NCBI RefSeq assembly: GCF_049977365.1
Contig: NZ_JBNGEN010000007.1
Coordinates: 62,001 to 126,000 of the forward strand
DNA: 64,000 nucleotides
From: Brachymonas sp049977365
Lineage (GTDB): Bacteria > Pseudomonadota > Gammaproteobacteria > Burkholderiales > Burkholderiaceae_C
Direction: 5' to 3'
This document shows, piece after piece, positions 8,717 through 17,964 of this stretch. Under the pieces are notes generated by a model. It did not search any database. It was given only the letters and a program-made list of their open reading frames with translations, and was not told the DNA's origin. Both the position numbers and the translations under genes were made by a program. Each line of letters opens with the position of its first letter. Within the stretch, counting starts at the first letter, position 1.

Positions 8717-8748
8717 AGGCAGCCGGCGGCAGCGTCGGCTGCCTTTTT
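8717..8748 (+). terminator. Rho-independent terminator after the YvlD-like gene
   Basis: A perfect 9-bp stem, AGGCAGCCG (8717-8725) pairing with CGGCTGCCT (8736-8744), with a 10-nt loop and a TTTTT run ending at 8748. It isolates the small membrane-protein gene from the putA control region. Confidence 0.85.
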
Positions 8749-8895
8749 CGTGCATGAGGGGGCGGCATGCCGCTGATGCGGCGGCGCCACATTGGGGGGC
8801 ACGGCTGTGGTGCACGGGCAGGTGGAGGGTGCCCGGGCGTGCGGGTTTTGCCTGTTCGTGGTGCGGAAAGGCGGTGCGGCATGGTGCGTCATGCA

Positions 8896-8934
8896 CCAAG
8901 GTGCAACCCGCGCAAAATCAAGGTTGCACCTTGG
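8896..8934. promoter_or_regulatory. Candidate PutA autoregulatory operator (13-bp perfect inverted repeat)
   Basis: CCAAGGTGCAACC at 8896-8908 and its exact complement GGTTGCACCTTGG at 8922-8934 flank a 13-nt spacer, about 100 bp upstream of putA. Each arm contains the GTTGCA core known as the PutA ribbon-helix-helix recognition site in enterobacteria, in opposite orientations. The encoded PutA has an N-terminal ribbon-helix-helix domain, so repression of its own gene in the absence of proline is expected. The right arm is followed by ATTTTTTG, so the same repeat could also fold as an RNA hairpin with terminator-like character. Confidence 0.7.
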
Positions 8935-9034
8935 ATTTTTTGCCGGCATGATGGCTGCGTGCCGCTTCGCAGTGGGGGGAGTGGCGTTCCTTTGCAGTCA
9001 CTTTCTGCTTTCTGTGTAGCCACGGATTTCCATC

Positions 9035-12000
9035 ATGACCAGCACCACCCTTGGGATCAAAGTCGATGACGCCCTGCGTCAGCGCATCAGGACTGCCGCC
9101 AGCCAGATCGAGCGCACGCCGCACTGGCTCATCAAGCAGGCGATTTTCAATTTTCTCGATTCGCTCGACCGGGGTGTTGTGCCGCCGATGCCGGGGGCTC
9201 CGCTGCCGGAAGGGCAGGGCGCCGAGGAGTCCGGGCTGTCGGCGGGCGGTGCCGGTGGGGTGGAGGTGCAACCCTTTCTGGAGTTTGCGCAGTCGGTGTC
9301 GCCCCAGACTCCGCTGCGCGCGGCCATTACTTCGGCTTGGCGCGTGCCGGAGCCCGAGTGCGTGCCGCAGCTGCTGGCGCAGGCCGAGGTGCACGATGAG
9401 GCACAGCGCGCGTCCATTCGCCAGATGGCGGCCAGTCTGGTGGAGGCGCTGCGTGCCAAGCGCTGCGGCGGCGGGGTGGAGGGGCTGATTCAGGAGTTTT
9501 CGCTCTCCAGCCAGGAGGGCGTGGCGCTGATGTGCCTGGCCGAGGCGCTGCTGCGGATTCCGGACCGGGCCACGCGCGATGCGCTGATCCGGGACAAGAT
9601 CGGCAAGGGCGACTGGAAGGCGCATCTGGGCGGGGGCAAGTCGCTGTTCGTGAATGCGGCGACCTGGGGCCTGCTCATCACCGGCAAGCTCACCAGCACC
9701 AGCAGCGAGGCCACGCTGAGCAAGGCGCTGACCCGCCTGCTGGCCACGGGTGGCGAGCCGCTGGTGCGCAAGGGCGTGGACATGGCGATGCGGCTCATGG
9801 GCGAGCAGTTCGTGACGGGGGAGACCATCGGCGAGGCGCTGGCCAACAGCCGCAAGTTCGAGGCCAAGGGCTTCCGCTACAGCTACGACATGCTGGGCGA
9901 GGCGGCCGCGACCATGGAAGATGCCGATGCCTATGTGCGGCTCTATGAGCAGGCGATTCAGGCGATCGGGCAGGCGAGCAATGGCCGGGGCATCTACGAG
10001 GGGCCGGGCATCTCGATCAAGCTCTCGGCGCTGCATCCGCGCTACAGCCGTGCGCAGCAGGAGCTGGTGATGACCGAGCTGCTGCCCCGGCTCAAGGGGC
10101 TGCTGGTGCTGGCGCGCCAGTACGACATCGGGGTGAACATCGACGCCGAGGAGACCGATCGGCTGGAGCTGTCGCTCGACATTCTGGAGGCGCTGTGCTT
10201 TGCGCCCGAGCTGGCGGGCTGGAACGGCATCGGCTTTGTGGTGCAGGCCTACCAGAAACGCTGCCCGCATGTGATTGCCTGGCTCATCGATCTGGCACGC
10301 CGCAGCCGCCACCGCCTGATGGTGCGGCTGGTCAAGGGGGCGTACTGGGACAGCGAGGTCAAGCGCGCGCAGATCGACGGGATGGAGGGCTACCCGGTCT
10401 ATACGCGCAAGGTGCACAGCGATGTGTCCTATCTGGCCTGCGCGCGCAAGCTGCTGTCGGCGCCGGATGCGATCTATCCGCAGTTCGCCACGCACAACGC
10501 GCAGACGGCGGCGAGCATCTACCACTTCGCAGGCAACAACTACTACCGCGGGCAGTTCGAGTTCCAGTGCCTGCACGGCATGGGCGAGCCGCTGTACGAG
10601 GAGATCACGGCCGGCAAGTACCAGCGTCCCTGCCGGGTGTATGCGCCGGTGGGCTCGCACGAGACGCTGCTGGCCTATCTGGTGCGGCGCCTGCTGGAAA
10701 ACGGGGCCAACACGTCGTTCGTGAACCGCATCGGCGATCCGGCGGTGCCGGTCGAGTCGCTCACCGTCGATCCCGTGGAGGAGACCCGGGCCGTGGCCGA
10801 GCGGGAGGGGGTGCCGCTGGGCACGCCGCACCCGCGCATTCCGCTGCCGCGCGCCCTGTTCGGTGATGAACGCCTGCTGGCGCAGGGCCTGGATCTGGCC
10901 AACGAGCAGCGTCTGGCTTCGCTCACGGCCGGGCTGCTGCACAGCGTGGTGCAGGTGTGGCAGGCCGCTCCGCTCATTGGCGATGGGCGTGCCGAAACGG
11001 TCTGGCCGGCCGAGCGCCTGCAGCCGGTGTGCAATCCGGCTGACCACCGCGACGTGGTGGGGCAGGTGGTGGAGGCCGACGCGGCCGACATCGACGCCGC
11101 CCTGGCCGCCGCCGCAGCGACCGAGCCGATCTGGCAGGCCACGGCACCCGCCGAGCGGGCCCAGTGCCTGTGCCGCGCGGCGGATCTGCTCGAATCACGC
11201 ATGCAGCAGCTCATGGGGCTGATCGTGCGGGAGGCGGGCAAGTCGCTGCCCAATGCGGTGTCCGAGGTGCGTGAGGCGGTGGACTTCTTGCGCTACTACG
11301 CGGCGCAGGTGCGCGAAGGCTTTGCCAACGACACCCACCGCCCCCTGGGCACGGTGCTGTGCATCAGCCCCTGGAATTTTCCGCTGGCCATCTTCACGGG
11401 GCAGGTGGCGGCCGCGCTTGCGGCAGGCAATGCCGTGCTGGCCAAGCCGGCCGAGCAGACGCCGCTCATTGCCGCCGCCGCCGTGCGCATCCTGCGCGAG
11501 GCCGGGGTGCCAGCCGGGGCCATCCAGCTGCTGCCGGGACGGGGCGAGACGGTGGGCGCCGCACTGGTGGCCGATGCCCGCGTGCAGGGCGTGCTGTTCA
11601 CCGGCTCGACCGAGGTGGCCCGCATCCTGCAGGCGACGCTCGCACAGCGGGTCAACCGGCATGGCCGGCCCGTGGCGCTGATTGCCGAAACAGGCGGGCA
11701 GAACGCCATGGTGGTGGATTCCTCCGCGCTGGCCGAGCAGGTGGTGGCCGACGTGCTCGCCTCCGCCTTCGATTCGGCCGGACAGCGGTGCTCGGCGCTG
11801 CGCGTGCTGTGCCTGCAGGAAGAAGCCGCCGACCGCATCCAGCACATGCTCGAAGGGGCCATGCAGACCCTGCGGGTCGATCGGCCCGACCACCTGCACA
11901 CCGATGTCGGCCCCGTCATCGACGCCCCGGCCCGCGAAGTCATCGAGGCGCACATTGCCCGGCTGCGCGAAGAAGGCTGCCGCGTGCTTCAGACTCCCGT

Positions 12001-13081
12001 GTCCGAAGGGGCAGGGCAGGGCCATTTCGTGCCGCCCACGCTCATCGAGATCGGCAGCCTCGGCCAGCTCCGCCGCGAGGTCTTCGGCCCCGTGCTGCAT
12101 GTGCTGCGCTACCGGCGCGAGGAGCTGCCTGCACTCATCGACGCCATCAATGCCACCGGCTACGGGCTCACTTTCGGGGTGCATACCCGCATCGACGAAA
12201 CCGTGGCGCAGGTCACGCAGGCCGTGCATGCAGGCAACCTGTACGTGAACCGCAACGTGATCGGCGCCGTGGTGGGGGTGCAGCCCTTCGGGGGCGAGGG
12301 ACTGTCGGGCACCGGGCCCAAGGCAGGCGGCCCGCTGTATCTCTCGCGCCTGCTGGCGCAGCGCCCGCTGGGACAGAACCTGTTGGCAGGCCTGACGCCG
12401 GCCGAGGCTTCCACAGCCATTGCCCCGGCCCGGGAGGCCCATGGCCTCACCCCCGAGGAACAGGCCGCCCTCTCGCCGCTGCGCCAGGCGCGCGCGGTGT
12501 GGGATGCCTGGCAGGGCTGGTTCGGGCTGCACGGCATTCATGCGCAGGACCCCGAGCATCTGGCCCACATGACGGCCACGCCGCTCCTCGCCGCGCCCTG
12601 GCGCCTGCCTGGGCCGACAGGGGAAAGCAACCGCTACCAGCTCCACCCGCGCGGCACCGTGTGGTGCATGCCGGCCACGCTGGCCGGGGCGCAGATGCAG
12701 CTCATGGCCGCGCTGGCTGCGGGCAACCGGGTGCTGTGGCAGGTGCGTGACGAGGCCCTCGCCTCCGAGCTGTGCGCCTGGCAGGCCGGTCTGCCGGTCG
12801 AGGTGCAGGAGGCTGCCGTGGTGGCCGGACCGCAGGCCAGCCTCGGCACGCACGCGGAGCCGGTGGCCGCCGTGCTCTTCGAGGGCGATGCCGACGTGCT
12901 CCTGCAGGTGCAGCAGGAGGTGGCCGGACGCGCCGGGGCACTGGTGCCGGTGTACGGGCTGTCCTCGGGCGAGGTGGCAGACGGAGCCTCGTGGGACCCC
13001 GTGCGCCTCGTCGCCGAGACCAGCCTGAGCATCAACACCGCCGCCGCAGGGGGCAACGCCAGCCTCATGACCATCGGCTGA
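9035..13081 (+). CDS. putA: Trifunctional proline dehydrogenase / P5C dehydrogenase / repressor PutA
   Basis: A 1348-residue protein oxidising proline to glutamate in two steps and repressing its own gene. Residues 1-48 form a ribbon-helix-helix DNA-binding domain (TLGIKVDDALRQRIRTAASQ). The proline dehydrogenase barrel follows, with FRYSYDMLGEAA near 285, GPGISIKLSALHPRYSR near 325 and RLMVRLVKGAYWDSEVKRA near 430. The aldehyde dehydrogenase half has VLFTGSTEVARIL near 855, the catalytic Cys in DSAGQRCSALRVL near 920, and GVQPFGGEGLSGTGPKAGGP near 1085. A C-terminal ALDH-like domain of unclear role ends the protein, as in long PutAs. The ATG at 9035 places the DNA-binding domain at the terminus. 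FAD-dependent, membrane-associated when reduced. Confidence 0.96.
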   Translation: MTSTTLGIKVDDALRQRIRTAASQIERTPHWLIKQAIFNFLDSLDRGVVPPMPGAPLPEGQGAEESGLSAGGAGGVEVQPFLEFAQSVSPQTPLRAAITSAWRVPEPECVPQLLAQAEVHDEAQRASIRQMAASLVEALRAKRCGGGVEGLIQEFSLSSQEGVALMCLAEALLRIPDRATRDALIRDKIGKGDWKAHLGGGKSLFVNAATWGLLITGKLTSTSSEATLSKALTRLLATGGEPLVRKGVDMAMRLMGEQFVTGETIGEALANSRKFEAKGFRYSYDMLGEAAATMEDADAYVRLYEQAIQAIGQASNGRGIYEGPGISIKLSALHPRYSRAQQELVMTELLPRLKGLLVLARQYDIGVNIDAEETDRLELSLDILEALCFAPELAGWNGIGFVVQAYQKRCPHVIAWLIDLARRSRHRLMVRLVKGAYWDSEVKRAQIDGMEGYPVYTRKVHSDVSYLACARKLLSAPDAIYPQFATHNAQTAASIYHFAGNNYYRGQFEFQCLHGMGEPLYEEITAGKYQRPCRVYAPVGSHETLLAYLVRRLLENGANTSFVNRIGDPAVPVESLTVDPVEETRAVAEREGVPLGTPHPRIPLPRALFGDERLLAQGLDLANEQRLASLTAGLLHSVVQVWQAAPLIGDGRAETVWPAERLQPVCNPADHRDVVGQVVEADAADIDAALAAAAATEPIWQATAPAERAQCLCRAADLLESRMQQLMGLIVREAGKSLPNAVSEVREAVDFLRYYAAQVREGFANDTHRPLGTVLCISPWNFPLAIFTGQVAAALAAGNAVLAKPAEQTPLIAAAAVRILREAGVPAGAIQLLPGRGETVGAALVADARVQGVLFTGSTEVARILQATLAQRVNRHGRPVALIAETGGQNAMVVDSSALAEQVVADVLASAFDSAGQRCSALRVLCLQEEAADRIQHMLEGAMQTLRVDRPDHLHTDVGPVIDAPAREVIEAHIARLREEGCRVLQTPVSEGAGQGHFVPPTLIEIGSLGQLRREVFGPVLHVLRYRREELPALIDAINATGYGLTFGVHTRIDETVAQVTQAVHAGNLYVNRNVIGAVVGVQPFGGEGLSGTGPKAGGPLYLSRLLAQRPLGQNLLAGLTPAEASTAIAPAREAHGLTPEEQAALSPLRQARAVWDAWQGWFGLHGIHAQDPEHLAHMTATPLLAAPWRLPGPTGESNRYQLHPRGTVWCMPATLAGAQMQLMAALAAGNRVLWQVRDEALASELCAWQAGLPVEVQEAAVVAGPQASLGTHAEPVAAVLFEGDADVLLQVQQEVAGRAGALVPVYGLSSGEVADGASWDPVRLVAETSLSINTAAAGGNASLMTIG

Positions 13082-13095
13082 GCCACTGGCCCTGG

Positions 13096-13128
13096 ACGCC
13101 AGCCCGGCTCGCCGCCCCGGGCTGGCGT
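13096..13128 (+). terminator. Strong GC hairpin after putA
   Basis: ACGCCAGCCCGG (13096-13107) pairs perfectly with CCGGGCTGGCGT (13117-13128), a 12-bp stem 14 nt after the putA stop. There is no T-run, so it may act as a terminator with help or as a 3' RNA stabiliser. Confidence 0.55.
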
Positions 13129-13277
13129 CTGGTCCCCTGCCGCAGGGGAGCTGGCACTGCACCTCCGGCACTCCCCCGGCCCGGCGCCGCTGCGCAGAAC
13201 ACCGGGCGTGCGGGGTGCCTGAGCGATGTCGACTTTCCTGCCACAATCGGGACTTTGCTTTTTGCAGGACGTCCGTC

Positions 13278-14486
13278 ATGCACTGGACCCAACGTCTGTC
13301 GCCACTGCAGTTCGTGCGCGACTTCTCCCTGACGGCGTTTGTCGCAGGTTTCGTGGCCACCCTGGTGGGTTTCACCAGTTCGGTGGCCATCATCTTCCGG
13401 GCGGCGCAGGGCTTTGGCGCCACTCCCGCCGAAATCACCTCCTGGATCTGGGCCGTCTGCCTCGGGTGTGCCGTCTGCAGCATCCTGCCCTCGCTGTGGC
13501 TGCGCAAGCCGGTCATGATCGCCTGGTCCACCCCGGGGGCCGTGGTGCTCGCCACGGCGGCCGCCTCGGGGCAGTTCACCATGCCGGAAGCGGTGGGGGC
13601 CTTCATGGTCAGCTCCGCGCTCATCACCGTCTGCGGGTTCACGGGCTGGTTCGAGCGGGTCATGAACCGCATTCCCCTGTCGGTGGCGGCGGCCCTGCTC
13701 GCCGGGGTGCTGGCGCGGTTTTCCATGCAGGCATTCGCGGCAGCGGGGTCGGCCCCGGTGCTCGTCATCGGCATGCTGCTGGCCTACCTGCTCGGCAAGC
13801 GCCTGAGCCCGCGCTATGCGGTGGTGTGGACGCTGGCCGTCGGGGTGATGCTCGTCGCGCTCGGCGGGCACCTCTCGCTGCACGACCTGCATGCCGACTG
13901 GGCGCATCCGGTCTTCACGGCGCCGGTCTTTTCCATGGCAGCCATCACCAGCCTGGCGCTGCCGCTGTTCGTCGTCACCATGGCATCGCAGAACCTGCCG
14001 GGTGTGGCAGCCTTTCGTGCCGCCGGGTACGAGCTGCCCACGTCCGTGCTCGTCACCGTCACCGGCATGGTGGGGCTTGCCCTGGCGCCGCTGGGGTGCT
14101 ATGCCATCAATTTCAGCGCCATCACCGCCTCCATCTGCATGGGCGATGAAGCCCATCCCGACCCCGATCGCCGCTACGTCGCCGCCGTGGTGTGGGGGCT
14201 GTGGATGCTGCTCATCGGCCTCTTCGGCACCGTGGTCACGGGCCTGCTCATGGCCTTTCCGCACGAGTTCATTGCCGCCATTGCAGGGCTTGCGCTGCTC
14301 TCGACCATTGCCAGCAGTCTCGTGACTGCGCTCGACGTGGCGCGCCACCGCGATGTGGCCGTCATCACCTTTCTCGTCACCCTCAGCGGGGTGGAGGTGG
14401 CTGGCGTGGGTTCGGCCTTCTGGGGCGTGGTGGCCGGGGTGGTGGCGCTCCTGGTGCAGGACTACATGCCCCGCCGACGCATCTGA
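13278..14486 (+). CDS. benE: BenE-family benzoate/proton symporter-like transporter
   Basis: A 402-residue inner-membrane protein with about twelve hydrophobic segments that matches the BenE family. Family features include FVAGFVATLVGFTSSVAIIF at the N-terminus, KPVMIAWSTPGAVVLAT (about residues 75-91), LPLFVVTMASQNLPGVA (about 230-246) and the C-terminal GVGSAFWGVVAGVVALLVQ. The start at 13278 (MHWTQRLSPLQF) is preferred to an in-frame start at 13215. Benzoate or other aromatic uptake is the annotated family role, but no aromatic catabolic genes occur nearby, so the true substrate is uncertain. It occupies the place upstream of lptA where lptC is usually found. Confidence 0.85.
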   Translation: MHWTQRLSPLQFVRDFSLTAFVAGFVATLVGFTSSVAIIFRAAQGFGATPAEITSWIWAVCLGCAVCSILPSLWLRKPVMIAWSTPGAVVLATAAASGQFTMPEAVGAFMVSSALITVCGFTGWFERVMNRIPLSVAAALLAGVLARFSMQAFAAAGSAPVLVIGMLLAYLLGKRLSPRYAVVWTLAVGVMLVALGGHLSLHDLHADWAHPVFTAPVFSMAAITSLALPLFVVTMASQNLPGVAAFRAAGYELPTSVLVTVTGMVGLALAPLGCYAINFSAITASICMGDEAHPDPDRRYVAAVVWGLWMLLIGLFGTVVTGLLMAFPHEFIAAIAGLALLSTIASSLVTALDVARHRDVAVITFLVTLSGVEVAGVGSAFWGVVAGVVALLVQDYMPRRRI

Positions 14487-14571
14487 ACGGCTCTTCGGCC
14501 CGAGCCGCGCGGGAGGCATCCGGCATCGCTACAATGGACCATACGTCCAACGAGCAAGAATCGTGCCGAAC

Positions 14572-15255
14572 ATGAAACCGTTGTCCTCCGCCTTGCCGGC
14601 CCTCGCGCTGGCTGTCGCCTGCCTGGGTCTGGTGCAGACCGCCCACGCCGAGCTGGCCGACCGCGCCAAGCCCCTCAACATCGAGGCCGACGCCATGCGC
14701 TACGACGATGCGCACAAGATCACCACCTTCACCGGGCGGGTCGTGGCCACCAAGGGCACCATCGTGCTGCGTGCCGACAAGGTCGAGGTGCGCCAGGATC
14801 CGCAGGGCAACCAGTTCATGTACGCCGAAGGCAGCGCGGGCCACCAGGCCTTCATGCGCCAGAAGCGCGAGGGACTCAACGAGTACATCGAGGGCGAGGC
14901 CAACCGCATCGAGCGGGACGACAGAACCCAGATCGCGCGCCTCACCGGCAACGCCCGCATGCGCCGCCTCGTGGGCACCCAGCTCGCCGACGAAGTCCGT
15001 GGCGACACCATCGTCTACAACGACCTCACCGAGGTCTACAACGTGGCCGGCGGCCCCTCCACTGGCGCCGGGGGCGCTGCCGCAGGGGCCGTGCCGGCCG
15101 GCCGGGTGCGCGCCGTCATCAACCCCGTGGGGCAGAGCGGCGGCAAATCCGCGCTGCCCATGCCCGCCACCCGGGCCGCCAGCAAGGGGGCGCGCGCCGC
15201 GTCGGCTCCCGTCACCACCCTGCGCTCCAGCGCCACCATCGGAGGCCGCCCATGA
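14572..15255 (+). CDS. lptA: Lipopolysaccharide transport periplasmic protein LptA
   Basis: A 227-residue periplasmic protein of the Lpt bridge that moves LPS from inner to outer membrane. The signal peptide is about residues 1-27, ending TAHA before ELADRAKPLNIEAD. The OstA-like beta-jellyroll follows (MRYDDAHKITTFTGRVVATK; VEVRQDPQGNQFMYAEGSAG; IARLTGNARMRRL). The last ~60 residues are rich in Gly, Ala, Pro and Ser and probably disordered, longer than in E. coli LptA (185 aa). Its stop overlaps the lptB start (ATGA), showing translational coupling. LptC is not encoded directly upstream, where it is usual. Confidence 0.92.
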   Translation: MKPLSSALPALALAVACLGLVQTAHAELADRAKPLNIEADAMRYDDAHKITTFTGRVVATKGTIVLRADKVEVRQDPQGNQFMYAEGSAGHQAFMRQKREGLNEYIEGEANRIERDDRTQIARLTGNARMRRLVGTQLADEVRGDTIVYNDLTEVYNVAGGPSTGAGGAAAGAVPAGRVRAVINPVGQSGGKSALPMPATRAASKGARAASAPVTTLRSSATIGGRP

Positions 15256-16073
15256 GCGATGCCGCTCCCGTATCTGCTCCGGCCGCCGACCTCCGCTGCG
15301 AGGGCGGCAGCCAGGGCCGTCCGCCTGCCGACGGCAGCGAACTGTGCGTGCGCCACCTCCAGAAGGCCTACGGCCGCCGCCGCGTCGTCAAGGACGTGTC
15401 CCTGAGCGTGCGCAAGGGCGAAGTCGTGGGCCTGCTCGGGCCCAACGGAGCCGGCAAGACCACCTCCTTCTACATGATCGTCGGCCTCATCCGGGCCGAC
15501 GGCGGCGCCATCTCCATCGACGGCCAGCCCGTCGAGGACCTGCCCATCCACCGCCGCTCACGCATGGGCCTGAGCTACCTGCCGCAGGAAGCCTCCATCT
15601 TCCGCAAGCTCAACGTCGAGGACAACATCCGCGCCGTGCTGGAGCTCCAGGTCGATGCCCACGGCAAGCCGCTCGACCGCGCCACCATCGACACCCAGCT
15701 CGATGCCCTGCTCGCCGACCTGCACATCACCCACCTGCGCGACACCCCCGCGCTCGCACTCTCCGGGGGCGAGCGCCGCCGGGTCGAAATCGCCCGTGCC
15801 CTTGCCAGCCAGCCGCGCTTCATCCTGCTCGACGAGCCCTTCGCCGGCATCGACCCCATCGCCGTCATCGAAATCCAGAAGATCATCGCCTTCCTCAAGG
15901 CGCGCGGCATCGGCGTGCTCATCACCGACCACAACGTGCGCGAAACCCTGGGCATCTGCGACCACGCCTACATCATCAGCGAAGGGGCCGTGCTCGCCTC
16001 GGGCACGCCCGAGCAGATCGTCTCCAACGCCGAAGTGCGCCGTGTCTACCTCGGCGAACACTTCCGCATGTGA
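15252..16073 (+). CDS. lptB: LPS export ABC transporter ATPase LptB
   Basis: A 273-residue cytoplasmic ATPase that powers LPS extraction with LptFG. Walker A is LLGPNGAGKTTSFYMI (about residues 59-74), the Q-loop region is LSYLPQEASIFRKLNVEDN, the signature is LSGGERRRVEIARAL, and Walker B is FILLDEPFAGIDPIAV with the switch His in LITDHNVRETLGICD. It ends with YLGEHFRM, typical of LptB. An unusual N-terminal extension of about 30 residues (MSDAAPVSAPAADLRCEGGS) precedes the core. Overlaps lptA by 4 nt. Confidence 0.95.
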   Translation: MSDAAPVSAPAADLRCEGGSQGRPPADGSELCVRHLQKAYGRRRVVKDVSLSVRKGEVVGLLGPNGAGKTTSFYMIVGLIRADGGAISIDGQPVEDLPIHRRSRMGLSYLPQEASIFRKLNVEDNIRAVLELQVDAHGKPLDRATIDTQLDALLADLHITHLRDTPALALSGGERRRVEIARALASQPRFILLDEPFAGIDPIAVIEIQKIIAFLKARGIGVLITDHNVRETLGICDHAYIISEGAVLASGTPEQIVSNAEVRRVYLGEHFRM

Positions 16074-16130
16074 GCGGACTCCGTCCATGAGCCGCTTCCC
16101 GCTGTACCTTCCGAAGCCGCCCTCCGTGCC

Positions 16131-17846
16131 ATGAAAGCAGGACTGCAGCTGCGCACCGCGCAGAACCTCTCCCTCACGCCGCAACTCCAGCAGTCCATCC
16201 GCCTGCTGCAGATCTCCACGCTCGACATGCAGCAGGAGATCGACCAGATGCTGGCCGACAACCCCTTCCTGGAGCAGGACACCAGCGCCGAGGACGCGGC
16301 AGCCTCCGAGTCGGAGCCCGACGCTGCTGGCCACGCATCCGGCGATGTCGATGCCACCACCGGCCCCAGCGCAGAGGCAGGCAGTGACGACGGCATGGGC
16401 GCCACAGCCGAAGGCGGCTACGACGACCCCGAAGGCGCCGACGCCCCCGACACCAGCGAAGTCCTCTCCAGCGACGCCCCCGACCACACCGACCTCGCCA
16501 ACGCCCAGACCGACGACTGGAGCGCCGGCTCCACCCGCGACGACAGCCCCGCCACCTCGGGCGACGACGAAGTCCTCTCCAGCAGCAGCGACGGCGACGA
16601 CGACTGGGACAGTCTGCGCGTGAGCAGCGCCGGCAGCAGCCATGACGACGACGAGGACGAGCCCTCCGCCATCGAGCGCGCCGGCTGCCACGAAAGCCTG
16701 CAGGACTGCCTGCACCGACAGGCCCTGGCCCTGCGCCTCGACACCAGCGAACAGGCCGCGCTGTACTTCCTCATCGAATCCCTCGACGACGACGGCTACC
16801 TCGAAGACACCCTCGGCGAACTCGCCCAGAGCCTGCAGGAGCGCAACCCCACCGGCGACCCCGAACGCGACGCCGAGGAGCACGCCGAACTCCTCCACCA
16901 CCTCACCATGGCCCTGCGCCTGCTTCAGTCGCTCGACCCCGTCGGCGTCGGCGCGCGCGACCTGGCCGAATGCCTGCAGCTCCAGCTGCGTGCCCTCGAC
17001 ATCCCCGACGCCGACACCCCCCGCCTGCTCGCGCGCGAAGTCGCCCTCGACGTCTGCCGCCAGCCGCTCGACTACCTCGCCCGGCGCGACGTGCGCGGCC
17101 TCGGCAAGCTGCTGCCCTATTCGGCCGCGCACCTGCGCAGCGCCATGCAGCTCATCGCCACCCTCGAACCCAAGCCCGGCCGCGCCTTTGCCCAGACCGA
17201 GCGCAACATCGTCATCCCCGACGTGCTCGTGCGCGCCAACCAGGGCCGCGACGCCGCCAGCCGCCCCTGGAGCGTGCAGCTCAACCCCGCCGTCATGCCC
17301 CGCGTGCGCGTGCAGGAGATGTACGCCAGCGCCCTGCGCCACCACAAGGGCGAAGGCATCCAGGCCCTGCAGCAGCGCCTGCAGGAAGCCCGCTGGATGG
17401 TCAAGAGCATCCAGCAGCGCTTCGACACCATCCTGCGCGTGAGCACCGCCATCGTCGAGCGCCAGCACCGCTTCTTCGAGCAGGGCGTGCTGGCCATGGA
17501 ACCCCTCGTCCTGCGCGAAATCGCCGACGAACTCGGCCTGCACGAATCCACCGTCAGCCGCGTCACCAGCGCCAAATACATGAGCACCCCCTGGGGCACC
17601 TTCGAGCTCAAGTACTTTTTCGCCTCGGGCCTCGCCAGCGAAGACGGCAGCACCACCAGCAGCACCGCCGTGCGCGCCATGATCGGGAAACTCATCGCCG
17701 ACGAACCCCCCGCCAAGCCCCTCAGCGACAACCGCCTCTGCGAACTCCTCCAGGAACGCGGCGTCCAGTGCGCCCGCCGCACCGTAGCCAAATACCGCGA
17801 AGCCCTGCGCATCCCCCCAGCCCATCTGCGCAAGGTGCTGGGGTAG
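16131..17846 (+). CDS. rpoN: RNA polymerase sigma-54 factor RpoN
   Basis: A 571-residue sigma-54. Region I is at the start (LRTAQNLSLTPQLQQSIRLL), the core-binding region begins near residue 180, and DNA binding is supported by the helix-turn-helix HESTVSRVTSAKYMSTPWG and an RpoN-box-like ARRTVAKYREALRIP at the end (family consensus ARRTVAKYRE). Region II, about residues 45-180, is a very acidic low-complexity linker rich in Asp, Ser and Ala, longer than in most homologues. It lies 57 bp after lptB in the conserved lptA-lptB-rpoN order. The hpf and ptsN genes that normally follow are absent and replaced by insertion-sequence debris. A sigma-54 promoter occurs in this window upstream of pilA. 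Confidence 0.95.
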   Translation: MKAGLQLRTAQNLSLTPQLQQSIRLLQISTLDMQQEIDQMLADNPFLEQDTSAEDAAASESEPDAAGHASGDVDATTGPSAEAGSDDGMGATAEGGYDDPEGADAPDTSEVLSSDAPDHTDLANAQTDDWSAGSTRDDSPATSGDDEVLSSSSDGDDDWDSLRVSSAGSSHDDDEDEPSAIERAGCHESLQDCLHRQALALRLDTSEQAALYFLIESLDDDGYLEDTLGELAQSLQERNPTGDPERDAEEHAELLHHLTMALRLLQSLDPVGVGARDLAECLQLQLRALDIPDADTPRLLAREVALDVCRQPLDYLARRDVRGLGKLLPYSAAHLRSAMQLIATLEPKPGRAFAQTERNIVIPDVLVRANQGRDAASRPWSVQLNPAVMPRVRVQEMYASALRHHKGEGIQALQQRLQEARWMVKSIQQRFDTILRVSTAIVERQHRFFEQGVLAMEPLVLREIADELGLHESTVSRVTSAKYMSTPWGTFELKYFFASGLASEDGSTTSSTAVRAMIGKLIADEPPAKPLSDNRLCELLQERGVQCARRTVAKYREALRIPPAHLRKVLG

Positions 17847-17848
17847 GG

Positions 17849-17964
17849 GAACGTTTCAAGCAACTCCGCCAACTGGCAACTCGCTACGACAAATTCGCCA
17901 CACGCTTCAATGCCTTTCTGCAACTCGCATGCGCATTCATCTGGCTAATGTGAACACGCCCTAG
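17849..17964 (+). mobile_element. 3' remnant of an IS5-family insertion sequence
   Basis: A coding tail at 17849-17953 reads ERFKQLRQLATRYDKFATRF then NAFLQLACAFIWLM and stops with TGA. This is the end typical of one IS5 subgroup of transposases (ATRYDKTARNF...AASVIWL form). It begins only 3 bp after the rpoN stop, and the rest of the transposase is missing. The following ACACGCCCTAG at 17954-17964 may be the IS end. The insertion and later decay probably removed the genes normally found after rpoN. Confidence 0.65.

Noticed and set aside
15036..15551. Minus-strand frame across the lptA/lptB junction
   Set aside because: No motif or start; the ATGA overlap of two well-supported genes accounts for the region.
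16345..16623. Pro/Thr/Ala-rich plus-strand frame inside rpoN
   Set aside because: Alternate-frame reading of the acidic linker codons.
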